From contig CAVTHT010000012.1 in NCBI GenBank assembly GCA_963734575.1, positions 1-64,000 on the forward strand: a stretch of DNA of 64,000 bases, written 5' to 3'. How positions within the stretch are numbered: the stretch's first letter is position 1; every line of letters starts with the position of its first letter. This document shows positions 38,106 to 47,743 of this stretch, in pieces. The notes under the pieces are model-generated. The model did not search any database, was not told where the DNA came from, and saw only the letters and a list, made by a program, of their open reading frames with translations. Made by a program: the position numbers and the translations under genes. This stretch comes from CAIWHR01 sp963734575 (GTDB lineage: Bacteria; Pseudomonadota; Gammaproteobacteria; Burkholderiales; Casimicrobiaceae).

Positions 38106-38291
38106 GTGTGCACCGCTCTTCGAGGCATGGGAGGGAGAGGCACCTGAGTGCCCCCGGTCAAACTAGCGGCGTGGCGGCGAAAGTCTGTAGGCCGGCGCGC
38201 GGTGCGGCTGTAAGGCGGGGAGAAGCGGGACATTTCGGCTTGGGGTGGAATCCGCGACGCGGTGTCGCAGGACCATCATGCGCCCTCCGGA

Positions 38292-38330
38292 TAAAACAAG
38301 GCCGCATCAGGTTGCCCGGACGCGGCCTTG
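38292..38330 (-). terminator. Rho-independent terminator after the second psiF-like gene
   Basis: On the minus strand CAAGGCCGC and GCGGCCTTG form a 9-bp stem (38330-38322 with 38305-38297) with a 16-base loop, followed directly by TTTTAT. It is 56 bases past the stop of the psiF-like gene at 38387. Confidence 0.8.
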
Positions 38331-38386
38331 TAGTCTCGATCGGATGGACAGGAGATCATCCGACCGGATCTGAAACGGTCAGGACA

Positions 38387-38686
38387 TCAGCCGCCCTTCA
38401 TGCACTCGCTTTGCGCCTTCGAGCGCTCGTCGCCCTTGAGGCCCGCGGTCTTCTTGTTGCACATGGCCATCTTGCTTTCCTTCTTCTCGGGCTTGGCCTT
38501 GAGGCAGTCGTTGACGTAGGCCTGCCGGTCCTTGCCTTCGAGCTTCTTCTCGCCGGCCTGGGTCTGGCACATCTTCATCTTGTTCTGCTGGGAATTCTCA
38601 GCGGCGGCGGCCTTCTCGGTGGCGAAGGCCGGCGTAGCAGCCACGGCGAACGCGCTCATCATGGCGAGGGCAAGCAGGCGTTTCAT
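38387..38686 (-). CDS. PsiF-repeat periplasmic protein, two repeats
   Basis: 99 residues from ATG 38686, with AAGGAG as strong ribosome-binding site. Signal peptide MKRLLALAMMSAFAVAATPA, then two PsiF repeats: NKMKMCQTQAGEKKLEGKDR, QAYVNDCLKAKPEKK and SKMAMCNKKTAGLKGDERSK, AQSECMKGG. Each repeat has two cysteines. The open frame runs 90 codons further upstream but those residues are not part of the protein. A clear terminator follows. Confidence 0.88.
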   Translation of the reverse strand: MKRLLALAMMSAFAVAATPAFATEKAAAAENSQQNKMKMCQTQAGEKKLEGKDRQAYVNDCLKAKPEKKESKMAMCNKKTAGLKGDERSKAQSECMKGG

Positions 38687-38949
38687 GTCGATCTCCTTGT
38701 GGATGGCACGGTGCCTTCTGAGCGAGCCCAGTGACCTTCGGGACCGCCGGCCGCCCCCGGGGAGCGACGTTGAAGGCGAGTCTAAGGCATCCGTAACGAG
38801 GGGCGCAACGATTTGGATGACGCGCCTCGATCGGGTGTCGCAAAAATACTTAACGCGGTGCAACATTACGGCTGGTGCACCGCTGGCAGTTTGGCTGACG
38901 GTGGCGTAATATATTGTTTTTACTGCAAGTTGCGTTATCCGGAGCTGCC

Positions 38950-40074
38950 GTGCCCACATCCGCCACCAATCGCTCGCGCGCGATCCTGCCCCCCGCGGGC
39001 GGCCCCCGGCTGCGCGTCGACGACACCCGCATCCAGGACATCACCGAGCTCGCTCCGCCGGCGCACCTCCTGCGCGAGTTTCCCGCATCCGAGCGCGCGA
39101 TCGCGACGACCTTCGGTGCGCGCCAGGCCATCCATCGCATCCTGCACGGCGCGGACGATCGCCTGCTCGTCGTGGTGGGGCCCTGCTCGATCCACGACTA
39201 CGACGCCGCGATCGACTACGCCACGCGTCTCGCCGCATTGAAGCGCGAGCTCGAGCCCGATCTCGTGGTGGTGATGCGCGTCTACTTCGAGAAGCCGCGC
39301 ACGACCGTGGGCTGGAAGGGCCTCATCAACGACCCGCGTCTCGACGACAGCTTCCGCATCAACGAAGGCCTGCGACTCGCACGCCGCATCCTCACCGAGA
39401 TTGCCGATCTCGAGCTGCCCGCAGGCACCGAGTATCTCGACATGATCACGCCGCAGTACATCGCCGACCTGATCGCCTGGGGCGCCATCGGTGCGCGCAC
39501 CACGGAAAGCCAGGTGCATCGCGAGCTCGCGTCGGGCCTGTCGTGCCCGGTCGGATTCAAGAACGGCACCGATGGCGACGTGAAGATCGCCGTCGATGCG
39601 ATCAAGGCCGCGTCCGCCCCGCACCACTTCCTGTCGGTCACGAAGGGCGGCCACTCGGCCATCGTGCACACCGCCGGCAACGAGGATTGCCACATCATCC
39701 TGCGCGGCGGCAGCAAACCGAACTACGACGCCGAGAGCGTGGAGTCGACGTGCAAGCGCCTCGCGGGTGCCGGCCTCGCTGCCCGTCTCATGATCGACTG
39801 CTCGCATGCCAACAGCGAGAAGCGGCACGAGCGCCAGGTCGACGTCGCGCGCGACGTCGCGCGCCAGGTCGCGGGCGGTGACGAACGCATCATCGGCCTC
39901 ATGCTCGAAAGCCATCTCAACGCCGGGCGGCAGGATCTCGTGCCGGGCCAGCCGCTGCAGTACGGTGTCTCGATCACCGATGCGTGCATCGGCTGGGACA
40001 CGACGATCGACGTGCTGAAGGATCTGGCGGAAGCGGTACGGCAGCGGCGCGTGCGCGTGAGCGACGCCGCCTAG
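38950..40074 (+). CDS. aroG: 3-deoxy-7-phosphoheptulonate (DAHP) synthase, class I AroG type
   Basis: 374 residues from GTG 38950 (GGAG ribosome-binding site at 38940). It condenses phosphoenolpyruvate and erythrose 4-phosphate, the first step of the shikimate pathway. Motifs: VVVGPCSIHDYDAAIDYATR, VVMRVYFEKPRTTVGWKG, GLRLARRILTEIADLELPAG, FKNGTDGDVKIAVDA, and DCSHANSEKRHERQ, IGLMLESHLNAGRQ carrying metal and substrate residues. The N-terminal extension region (LRVDDTRIQDITELAPPAHL) is the usual feedback-regulatory part. Complete. Confidence 0.95.
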   Translation: MPTSATNRSRAILPPAGGPRLRVDDTRIQDITELAPPAHLLREFPASERAIATTFGARQAIHRILHGADDRLLVVVGPCSIHDYDAAIDYATRLAALKRELEPDLVVVMRVYFEKPRTTVGWKGLINDPRLDDSFRINEGLRLARRILTEIADLELPAGTEYLDMITPQYIADLIAWGAIGARTTESQVHRELASGLSCPVGFKNGTDGDVKIAVDAIKAASAPHHFLSVTKGGHSAIVHTAGNEDCHIILRGGSKPNYDAESVESTCKRLAGAGLAARLMIDCSHANSEKRHERQVDVARDVARQVAGGDERIIGLMLESHLNAGRQDLVPGQPLQYGVSITDACIGWDTTIDVLKDLAEAVRQRRVRVSDAA

Positions 40075-40143
40075 CGTCGCCGGCGGGCGGGCGCGCGCCG
40101 TCGCCCGCACCGTCCGAGTTCGACACACTCCCCGGGAACCCTC

Positions 40144-41631
40144 ATGCTCGAATCGGCGGAAGTCGGTCACTGCATTTCGAAGAGCGAATACAAGCGCGAA
40201 GAGCCCGCGCTGCGTGGAGCGCTGCTCGACGCGCAGTACGATCTCGCCCAGGCGGGTCGCGGTCCGCTCCTCATCCTGCTCACGGGCGTGGGCGGCGGCG
40301 GACGCACGGAAACGGCGCAGAAGCTCACGGAGTGGATGGACCCGCGCCACATGCGCGTGGTCGCGTTCGGCGATCCCGCGCCGGAGGAGCGCGTGCGTCC
40401 GCTGTCATGGCGCTACTGGCGGGCCCTGCCCCCGACGGGACGCATCGCCGTCTTCATGGACGCGTGGTACGGCGACATCCTCGATGCGCGGATCGCAGGG
40501 CACATCGGCGCCGCGGAAATGGAGCTCCGGCTGCAGGAGGTCCGGCCATTCGAGCAGATGCTCGCCGACGAAGGCGTGGTGCTGCTGAAGTTCTGGATCC
40601 ATCTCTCGCGCGAGGCCCAGAAGAGCCGTCTCGCGGCGCTCGAAGCCGATCCGCGCACCGCCTGGCGCGTGCGCCCCGAGGACCGGCGCTTCCAGCGGCG
40701 CTATCGCAAGGCGCGGCCGCTGTGCGAAGAGATGCTGCGCGAGACGTCCACCGCCACGGCGCCGTGGTGCGTGGTCGAAGGCACCGACGAGCACTACCGC
40801 AATCTCACCATCGGCAAGGTCGTGCTCGATACCCTGCGCCGCACGCTCGCGGCGGACAAGCCACGCGCCCCGGCGACGACGGCAGCGTCACCGGCGCCGA
40901 GCGTGGTCGACAACGTCAAGCTCGTGCGCAGCCTCGACCTCACGCGCAAGCTGCCGGAGAAGGCCTACGAGCGCGATCTCGCCGAGTACCAGGGCGCACT
41001 GGACGAGCTCACGCGCCACAAGCGCTTCGCCAAGCGGGGCCTCGTCGCGGTGTTCGAGGGCGCCGACGCCGCCGGGAAAGGTGGCGCCATTCGCCGCGTG
41101 ACCGCAGCGCTCGATCCACGCTGCTACGTCATCGTGCCGGTGGCCGTGCCCACCGACGAGGAGCGCGCGCATCCCTATCTCTGGCGCTTCTGGCGCCACG
41201 TGCCGCCGCGCGGCGGCATCACCATCTTCGATCGCAGCTGGTATGGCCGCGTGCTCGTCGAGCGGGTCGAGGGCCTGTGCGGCCCGAACGACTGGATGCG
41301 CGCGTACGACGAGATCAACCAGTTCGAGGAGCAGCTGTGCGAGGCGGGCATCGTCGTGGTCAAGTTCTGGCTCCAGATCAGCCGTGACGAGCAGCTGCGG
41401 CGCTTTCGCGCGCGGGAGAAGACGCCGTACAAGCGCTTCAAGCTCACGCCCGACGACTGGCGCAATCGCAAGCAGTGGAACGCCTACGAGAAGGCGGTCG
41501 CGGACATGGTCGATCGCACCAGCACCGAGCTTGCGCCATGGACGTTGGTCGAGGCCGACGACAAGCATTACGCGCGGGTGAAGGTGCTGCGGACCATCGT
41601 CGAGCGACTCGACGCGGCGATGGAGAAATGA
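40144..41631 (+). CDS. pap: Polyphosphate:AMP phosphotransferase (two PPK2 domains)
   Basis: 495 residues, the full length of class II PPK2 (PAP). It uses polyphosphate to phosphorylate AMP to ADP. Two tandem PPK2 domains: the first has a modified P-loop (LTGVGGGGRTETAQKL) and FMDAWYGDIL; the second is canonical, with FEGADAAGKGGAIRRVTAAL, the lid RPRGGI-like region VPPRGGITIFDRSWYGRVLV and KFWLQISRDEQLRRFRAREK. Its stop overlaps the following hydrolase gene as ATGA. Confidence 0.94.
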   Translation: MLESAEVGHCISKSEYKREEPALRGALLDAQYDLAQAGRGPLLILLTGVGGGGRTETAQKLTEWMDPRHMRVVAFGDPAPEERVRPLSWRYWRALPPTGRIAVFMDAWYGDILDARIAGHIGAAEMELRLQEVRPFEQMLADEGVVLLKFWIHLSREAQKSRLAALEADPRTAWRVRPEDRRFQRRYRKARPLCEEMLRETSTATAPWCVVEGTDEHYRNLTIGKVVLDTLRRTLAADKPRAPATTAASPAPSVVDNVKLVRSLDLTRKLPEKAYERDLAEYQGALDELTRHKRFAKRGLVAVFEGADAAGKGGAIRRVTAALDPRCYVIVPVAVPTDEERAHPYLWRFWRHVPPRGGITIFDRSWYGRVLVERVEGLCGPNDWMRAYDEINQFEEQLCEAGIVVVKFWLQISRDEQLRRFRAREKTPYKRFKLTPDDWRNRKQWNAYEKAVADMVDRTSTELAPWTLVEADDKHYARVKVLRTIVERLDAAMEK

Positions 41632-42620
41632 CGCGCGCGGGTGCCGCGCCGGCCTCCACGTATCGCGCGCCTGCCTGGCTCGTCGGTGGCCACGCCCAGA
41701 CCATCTATCCGTTCCTGCTGCCGCGTGCGCCGATCCGATACCGGCGCGAGCGCGTGCAGACGGCCGACGGCGACTTCTGGGATTTCGACTGGACCGACGA
41801 GGCGCCGCGAGCGGCCGACGATGCGACGCCGGTCGTCGTGCTGTTCCACGGCCTCGAAGGCGGATCGGGTTCGCACTACGCGCGCGCCCTGATGCGCCAC
41901 GTCGTCGATCTCGGCTGGCGTGGCGTGGTCACGCATTTCCGCGGTTGCGGCGGCGAGATCAATCGCACGGCGCGCGCCTACCACTCGGGCGACCACGAGG
42001 AGATTGCCGGGCTGCTCGCGGCAGTGCGCGCACGCGCGCCGCGGGCGCCGCTGTACGCGGTGGGCGTGTCGCTCGGCGGCAGCGCACTCCTCAACTGGCT
42101 CGGACGCGCGGGATCCGACGCGCGATCGCAGGTCCGCGCTGCGGCCGCCGTTTCGACGCCTCTCGATCTCATGAGCGCGGGCATGGCGATCGACCGCGGC
42201 TTCAACCGCATCTATTCCTGGCACTTCCTGGAAACGCTGAAACCGAAGAGCATGACGATGGCGCAGCGCTTTCCGGGCGTTCTCGACGCGAGCCGCATCC
42301 GGCGCGCCCGGTCGCTGTACGAGTTCGACGACGTCGTCACCGCGCCGCTGCACGGCTTCGCCGGCACGAGCGACTACTGGACCCGCGCCTCGAGCAAGCC
42401 CTGGCTCCGCGAGGTCCGCGTGCCCACCCTCGTGCTCAACGCCCGCAACGACCCGTTCGTGCCGGCGGCATCGCTCCCGGGTCCCGTTGAAGTCAGCCGT
42501 GACGTGCTCCTCGAGCAGCCGCAGAGCGGCGGTCACGTGGGCTTCCTGTCGGGGCCCTTCCCCGGTCGACAGGGGTGGCTGCCACGCCGGTTGCTACAAT
42601 TCCTCCAGCAGGGTGCCTGA
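41628..42620 (+). CDS. Alpha/beta hydrolase, YheT family
   Basis: 330 residues from ATG 41628, overlapping the PAP stop. N-terminal WLVGGHAQTIYPFLL, then VVVLFHGLEGGSGSHYARAL with the oxyanion region, FRGCGGEINRTARAYHSGDH, the nucleophile elbow GVSLGGSALLNW, and the C-terminal acid/histidine (LVLNARNDPFVPAASL, SGGHVGFLSG). YheT-like proteins are putative esterases of unknown physiological substrate, often next to polyphosphate or phosphoribulokinase-type genes. Confidence 0.92.
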   Translation: MTRAGAAPASTYRAPAWLVGGHAQTIYPFLLPRAPIRYRRERVQTADGDFWDFDWTDEAPRAADDATPVVVLFHGLEGGSGSHYARALMRHVVDLGWRGVVTHFRGCGGEINRTARAYHSGDHEEIAGLLAAVRARAPRAPLYAVGVSLGGSALLNWLGRAGSDARSQVRAAAAVSTPLDLMSAGMAIDRGFNRIYSWHFLETLKPKSMTMAQRFPGVLDASRIRRARSLYEFDDVVTAPLHGFAGTSDYWTRASSKPWLREVRVPTLVLNARNDPFVPAASLPGPVEVSRDVLLEQPQSGGHVGFLSGPFPGRQGWLPRRLLQFLQQGA

Positions 42621-42772
42621 CGCAGGCGCGCGATGGCGCGTGCCCGTCCGACGCACCCGACATCATTTCCGGCGCAGCGCGCTTGCCGGCGCGCGGTAGC
42701 TGCGCTTCGATCCAATCGGTCCGGGCATGCGCGGCACGCATGATGCGGGACCACCATCGTCAGAGCCATCGC

Positions 42773-44156
42773 ATGACCGACATCACGCTGCCTCCCGAAA
42801 TCTTCAAGGCCTACGACATCCGCGGGATCGTCGGCCGCACGCTCACGCCACCGATCGTGCGCACCATCGGCCACGGCATCGGCTCGCTCGCGCTGCAGGC
42901 GGGACGCGACACGGTGGTCGATCGGCCGCGACGGTCGGCTGTCGGGGCCGGAGCTGGCAGGGGCGCTTTCCGACGGCATCCGCGCGTCGGGTGCCAACGT
43001 CATCGACGTCGGCATGGTGGCCACGCCGATGACGTACTTCGCGGCGCATCACCTCGGAACGCAGTGCTGCGTGATGCTCACCGGCAGCCACAATCCGCCC
43101 GACTACAACGGCCTGAAGATGGTCGTCGCCGGCGAGACGCTGTCCGGCGAAGCGATCCAGGCCCTGCGGCGGCGCATCGAAGCAGGTGAGCTGCGGCATG
43201 GCGCGGGCACGTATCGCACCGAAGACATCAGCCAGGCCTACATCGACCGCATCGCGGGCGACATTCATCTCCAGCGGCCGTTGCGCGTGATCGTCGACTG
43301 CGGCAACGGCGTGCCGGGCGCGTACGCACCGGCGCTGTATCGCCGGCTCGGTTGCGAGGTCACGGAGCTGTACTGCGAGGTCGACGGGCATTTTCCCAAT
43401 CACCATCCCGATCCGTCGCAACCGGAAAATCTGCGGGAGGTGGTCCGTCTGCTCGGCGAGGGCAAGCACGATCTCGGCCTCGCCTTCGACGGCGATGGCG
43501 ATCGACTCGGTGTGGTCACCCGGGACGGCCAGCTCATCTACTCGGACCGCCAGCTCATGCTGTTCGCGGCCGACATGCTGTCGCGCAAGCCGGGCGCCAC
43601 GGTCATCTACGACGTCAAGTCGACGCGTAAGCTGAAGCCGTGGATCGAGCAGCATGGCGGAGTTCCGTTCCTGTGGAAGACCGGCCATTCGCTCATCAAG
43701 GCCAAGATGAAGGAGATCGGTGCCGAGCTCGCGGGCGAGATGAGCGGTCACACGTTCTTCAAGGAGCGCTGGTACGGCTTCGACGACGGCCTGTACGCCG
43801 GCGCGCGGCTCCTGGAGATCCTGTCGGCGCACGCGGACCCGTCGGCGGTGCTGAACGCCCTGCCCAACGCACTCGCGACGCCGGAGCTCAGCATCCAGTG
43901 TGCGGAAGGCGAGCACCACGCGCTGGTCGCGCAGCTCGGCGTGAGCGCGCAGTTCCCGGGTGCGACGGACGTGATCCGGATCGACGGGTTGCGGGTCGAA
44001 TATCCCGATGGCTTCGGCCTTGCGCGCGGCTCCAACACGACGCCGGTGGTGGTGCTCCGGTTCGAGGCGGACACGCCCGAGGCGCTGGAACGCATCAAGG
44101 GCGAGTTCCGCCGCGTGCTGAACCAGACCAAGCCCGGCATCCAGATTCCGTTCTAG
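42773..44156 (+). CDS. Phosphomannomutase/phosphoglucomutase (AlgC-like), frame-disrupted
   Basis: About 460 residues. N-terminal PPEIFKAYDIRGIVGRTLTP is in the frame of ATG 42773. Near 42919 the frame shifts by one base and the family continues with IGRDGRLSGPELAGALSDGI, then the phosphoserine loop LTGSHNPPDYNGLKM, the metal loop FDGDGDRLGVV, the sugar loop GEMSGHTFFKERW and the phosphate loop GLARGSNTTPVVVLRFEA. It interconverts hexose 6- and 1-phosphates for surface polysaccharides. The break is in GGTCGATCGG, where one extra base restores VVIGRDG. Probably a sequencing indel. Confidence 0.9.
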
Positions 44157-44163
44157 CGCACGC

Positions 44164-45370
44164 GTGATCACGCTCGCCGACGTCGAAGCCGCGCGCAAGC
44201 GCATCGCCGGCGGCGTCTATCTGTCGCCGTGCGTGGAATCGATACCGCTGTCGGAGCTCACCGGCGCGCACATCTTCTGCAAGCTCGATTACCTCCAGCG
44301 GACGGGCAGCTTCAAGGAGCGCGGGGCACGCAATGCGCTGCTCCTGCTGACGTCCGATCAGCGCCAGCGCGGGGTGATCGCGGCGTCGGCCGGCAATCAC
44401 GCGCAGGGCGTCGCCTATCACGGCAGCCTGCTCCACATTCCGGTCACCGTGGTCATGCCCCAGTTCGCTGCCCTGGTGAAGGTGGCGAACTGCCGGCAGC
44501 TTGGCGCCAAGGTCGTGTTGCACGGCGCCGATGTGGCCGAAGCCCGCGTCGAGGCCGAGCGGCTTGCCCGGCATGAAGGGCTCACGTTCATCCACCCCTT
44601 CGACGACGAGGCGGTGATCGCCGGCCAGGGCACGATGGCGCTCGAAGTGCTCGAGCAGAGCGCCCGATGTGGAAGCCGTGGTCGATCCCGGTGGGCGGTG
44701 GCGGACTCATCGCAGGCATGGCGACGGCGATCAAGGCATTGCGCCCGCAGGTGACCGTCGTCGGGGTCGAATCGGAGCACGCGCCCTGCCTCGTCGCCGC
44801 ACTGCGCGCCGGCAAGCCGACGCAGGTGCCGGTCGAGCCCACGCTCGCCGATGGCCTTGCCGTTTCCGAGATCGGCGAGCTCCCGTTCGCCCTGTTGCGC
44901 AGCGTGGTGGACCACGCGGTGACGGTCGACGAAGCAAGCATCGCACTGGCGATCCTGGGCTGATCGAGCTCGAGAAGAGCGTCGTCGAAGGCGCAGGCGC
45001 CACCCCGCTCGCTGCTTTCCTCGCCGGCAAGCTCGACATGCTGAAGGGGCGGCGCGTGGTGCTGATCCTTTCCGGCGGCAACATCGATCTCACGATGCTG
45101 GATCGCGTCATCGAGACGGGCCTCGTCGCCGACGGACGCCTGACGCGCTTCACCGTGTCGATCAAGGATCGTCCCGGTGGACTGGCGCGCCTCGCCGACG
45201 CCATCGCCTCCACCGGCGCGAGCATCAAGGAGATCGTGCACGACCGCGCGTTCTCCGGCCCCGATCTCTCCGCCGTGCGCGTGGTGTGCGTCGTCGAGAC
45301 CACGGGACACGACCACGTGCGCCGGCTGATGAGCGCGCTGGCGCAGAACGAGATCAAGGTCGTCGGGTAA
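44164..45370 (+). CDS. Threonine ammonia-lyase (catabolic type with ACT domain), frame-disrupted
   Basis: About 400 residues. It deaminates threonine to 2-oxobutyrate. The PLP lysine is in QRTGSFKERGARNALL; AGNHAQGVAYHG and GGGGLIAGMATAIKAL are the cofactor-phosphate and substrate loops; the C-terminus is an ACT-like domain (FTVSIKDRPGGLARLADAIA, STGASIKEIVHDRAFSG). The frame is lost near 44660 and 44683 (reading APDVEAVV then IPVGGGG) and again near 44958 (AIL into LIELEKSVVEGAGA). The start is GTG 44164. Three local indels in a conserved gene suggest sequence error. It follows the hexose mutase by 7 bases. Confidence 0.85.
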
Positions 45371-45403
45371 ACGCAGTCCCGCCTGCACGGCACGGGAGCA
45401 GCC

Positions 45404-46372
45404 ATGACCGAACCGCAATCGTCGCTGAAGGCCGCTGTCGTCCAGGCCGGCAGCATTCCGTTCGACACCGAGGCCTGCGTCGACAAGGCCGTGCGCCTCA
45501 TCGCCGAAGCCGCCGCGACCGGCGCCAGGCTGGTACTGTTTCCCGAAGCGTTCATCACCGGATATCCGAAAGGGCTGAACTACGGCCTCGTGGTCGGCGC
45601 CCGCGATCCGAAAGGCCGCGAGGAATTTCGCCTGTATCTCGAAGCTGCGATCGAGGTGCCGGGACCCGAGACGCAGCGTCTCGGCGAAGCGGCCGCCACG
45701 CACGGCGTCCACGTCGTCATGGGCGTAATCGAACGCGAGCACGGCACGTGCTACTGCACCGTGCTCTTCTTCGGCCCGGACGGCGCGCTGCTCGGCAAGC
45801 ACCGCAAGCTGATGCCGACGGCGCTCGAGCGGATGATCTGGGGTTTCGGCGATGGCTCGACGTTGACCGCGGTCGACAGTCCGTGGGGCCGCATCGGCTC
45901 GGTCATCTGCTGGGAAAACTACATGCCGATGCTGCGCATGGCGATGTACGCGAAGAACGTCGCGCTCTATTGCGCGCCGACGGCGGACGACCGCGACACG
46001 TGGCTGCCCACGATGCAGCACATCGCGCTCGAAGGCCGCTGCTTCGTGCTCACGGCGTGCCAGTTCCTGCGCAAGCGCGACATGCCGGCGAGCGTGCGCG
46101 TGTCGCTCGGCGATGCTGCCGATGCGGTGCTGATGCGCGGTGGCAGCGCCATCATCAGTCCGCTCGGGAAAGTGCTCGCGGGCCCCCATTTCGATGGCGA
46201 GACCATCCTCACGGCCACGCTCGACCTGCACGACATCGGCCGCGGCAAGTTCGATTTCGACGTGGTCGGCCACTACAGCCGGCCGGATGTGTTCCAGCTT
46301 ACGGTCAACGAGTCGCCGACGGCGCCCGTCGTAGCGACGACGGGCGTTCCCGGCGGCACGCCACCGCGCTGA
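45404..46372 (+). CDS. Nitrilase (carbon-nitrogen hydrolase)
   Basis: 322 residues, full length. It hydrolyses a nitrile to carboxylic acid and ammonia. The catalytic triad is visible: Glu in LVLFPEAFITGYPKGLNYGL, Lys in LLGKHRKLMPTALERM, Cys in GSVICWENYMPMLRMAMYAK. The sequence resembles bacterial aliphatic/aromatic nitrilases rather than ureidopropionases, but substrate range cannot be read. The last 20 residues are variable. Starts 33 bases after the threonine dehydratase and converges with the phospholipase gene. Confidence 0.93.
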   Translation: MTEPQSSLKAAVVQAGSIPFDTEACVDKAVRLIAEAAATGARLVLFPEAFITGYPKGLNYGLVVGARDPKGREEFRLYLEAAIEVPGPETQRLGEAAATHGVHVVMGVIEREHGTCYCTVLFFGPDGALLGKHRKLMPTALERMIWGFGDGSTLTAVDSPWGRIGSVICWENYMPMLRMAMYAKNVALYCAPTADDRDTWLPTMQHIALEGRCFVLTACQFLRKRDMPASVRVSLGDAADAVLMRGGSAIISPLGKVLAGPHFDGETILTATLDLHDIGRGKFDFDVVGHYSRPDVFQLTVNESPTAPVVATTGVPGGTPPR

Positions 46373-46387
46373 TACCGGCGAGCGGGA

Positions 46388-47612
46388 CTACGCCGCGGCG
46401 CGCTCGACGCTCGCGGCGGCGAATGGCGGGATCGTTGCCGCGAGCGGCCGCGGCTCGAGACGCGGCACATCGAGGCCGAGAAACGCCGCGATCTCGTCGC
46501 GCCGCCCTATGGTGTCGGCATAGCCAAGCCGCATCAGCGCACGACAGAACGGGCGCTCGAACAGCACGTAGCTCGCGAGATTGCTGCCGCTGCGGCGTGT
46601 CGCGCCGATCCCGCCGAGGAAGTAACGCACGGTGCGAGGCAAGGCGTGCAGATGACGCACGGCCATGCGGTCGATCGCCTCGCTCGGCGACAGTACGAGG
46701 CAGTCGATGTGCTTCAGTCCCAGGCCGGTCGCGGCAGCGTACGGCTGCATGCGGGCGAGCGCACGGTTGGTGCGATCGAGGCGCTCCAGATCGGCTTCCA
46801 GGCCATCGGTGAAGATGCTGTTGAGCGCATGCCCGGCGATCTGCGCCACCGAAGGATAGCCGCGGCTGCGCACCAGCTCGTTGGTCGAGCGCCGGCTGAC
46901 CGAGATCACCAGCACGCGCTCGGCGCCGAGATGCAGCGCGGGGCTGAGCGGCGCGATCTGGCGCATCGAGCCATCGCCGAAATACTCGTCGCCGATGCGC
47001 CGCGGCGGAAACATGAACGGAATCGCGGCCGAGGCCATCAGGTGCTCGATGCCGATGGTGGCCGGGGTGCCGATGCGTCGGGCGCGCTGCCAGGGCTCGA
47101 GACGCGAGTGACCTTGGTAGAACGAGATCGAGTGGCCCGAGCTGTAGCCCGACGCCGTCACTGCCAGCGCATCGAGCGCGCCGCTGTCGATCGAGCGCTG
47201 TATGCCGTGCAGGTCGAGATGGCGCGCCAGCAGTTCCGCGAGCGGCGCGTTGTCGAGGAGCGAGACGGGATTGCGTCCGAGTCCGCCGCCGCCGAGCGCG
47301 ATCAGCCAGCGCGCCGCGCAGCGCGCCATCCCGGCGAAGTCGGCGCGATAGACGTGACCGGCGTGGAAATCCTTCCACACGCCGACGAGACGCCGCACCG
47401 CGCGCCGGAAGTCGCCCGCATCGGCGGCGATGGCGGCCGCATTCACGGCACCCGCAGAGGTGCCGCATACGATCGGCGAACGGGCTCGGGCTGCGCTTCG
47501 GCGCGAGCTCCGCGATCGCGCGGAGCACGCCCACCTGGTACGCGGCGCGAGCACCCCCGCCGGTGAGCACCAGCGCCGTCCTCGCCGAACCGGAACGCGT
47601 CACAGCAGCCAT
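46388..47612 (-). CDS. Patatin-like phospholipase, frame-disrupted
   Basis: About 407 residues from ATG 47612. The oxyanion glycine motif is TALVLTGGGARAAYQVGVLR; the nucleophile elbow is GTSAGAVNAAAIAADAG, with catalytic Asp in GDGSMRQIAPLSPAL. Between them, near 47472, one base is extra (SPF into IVCGTSAGA) in the context GCCGATCGT. The C-terminal part (HLHALPRTVRYFLGGIGATR) is typical of the larger bacterial patatins. It would release fatty acids from membrane lipids. Confidence 0.88.
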
Positions 47613-47743
47613 GGCCACCCATCGCGGACGTCGAGGCTGCCTTATCGGCAGCATCGCGCTGCAACGTGAGGCCGCGGCCCGGCCGGCGGTGGCGGTGCGC
47701 CTGCTGCGCTCGCGCGTCTCTCGCCGAGGCGGTACCGGCGCGG

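Noticed and set aside
42900..42930. Programmed ribosomal frameshift in the phosphomannomutase gene
   Set aside because: No slippery heptamer or stable downstream structure is apparent, and similar breaks occur in many unrelated genes.
44588..46273. 561-codon open frame on the minus strand opposite threonine dehydratase and nitrilase
   Set aside because: Antisense shadow; the plus strand codes for clearly conserved enzymes over the whole length.
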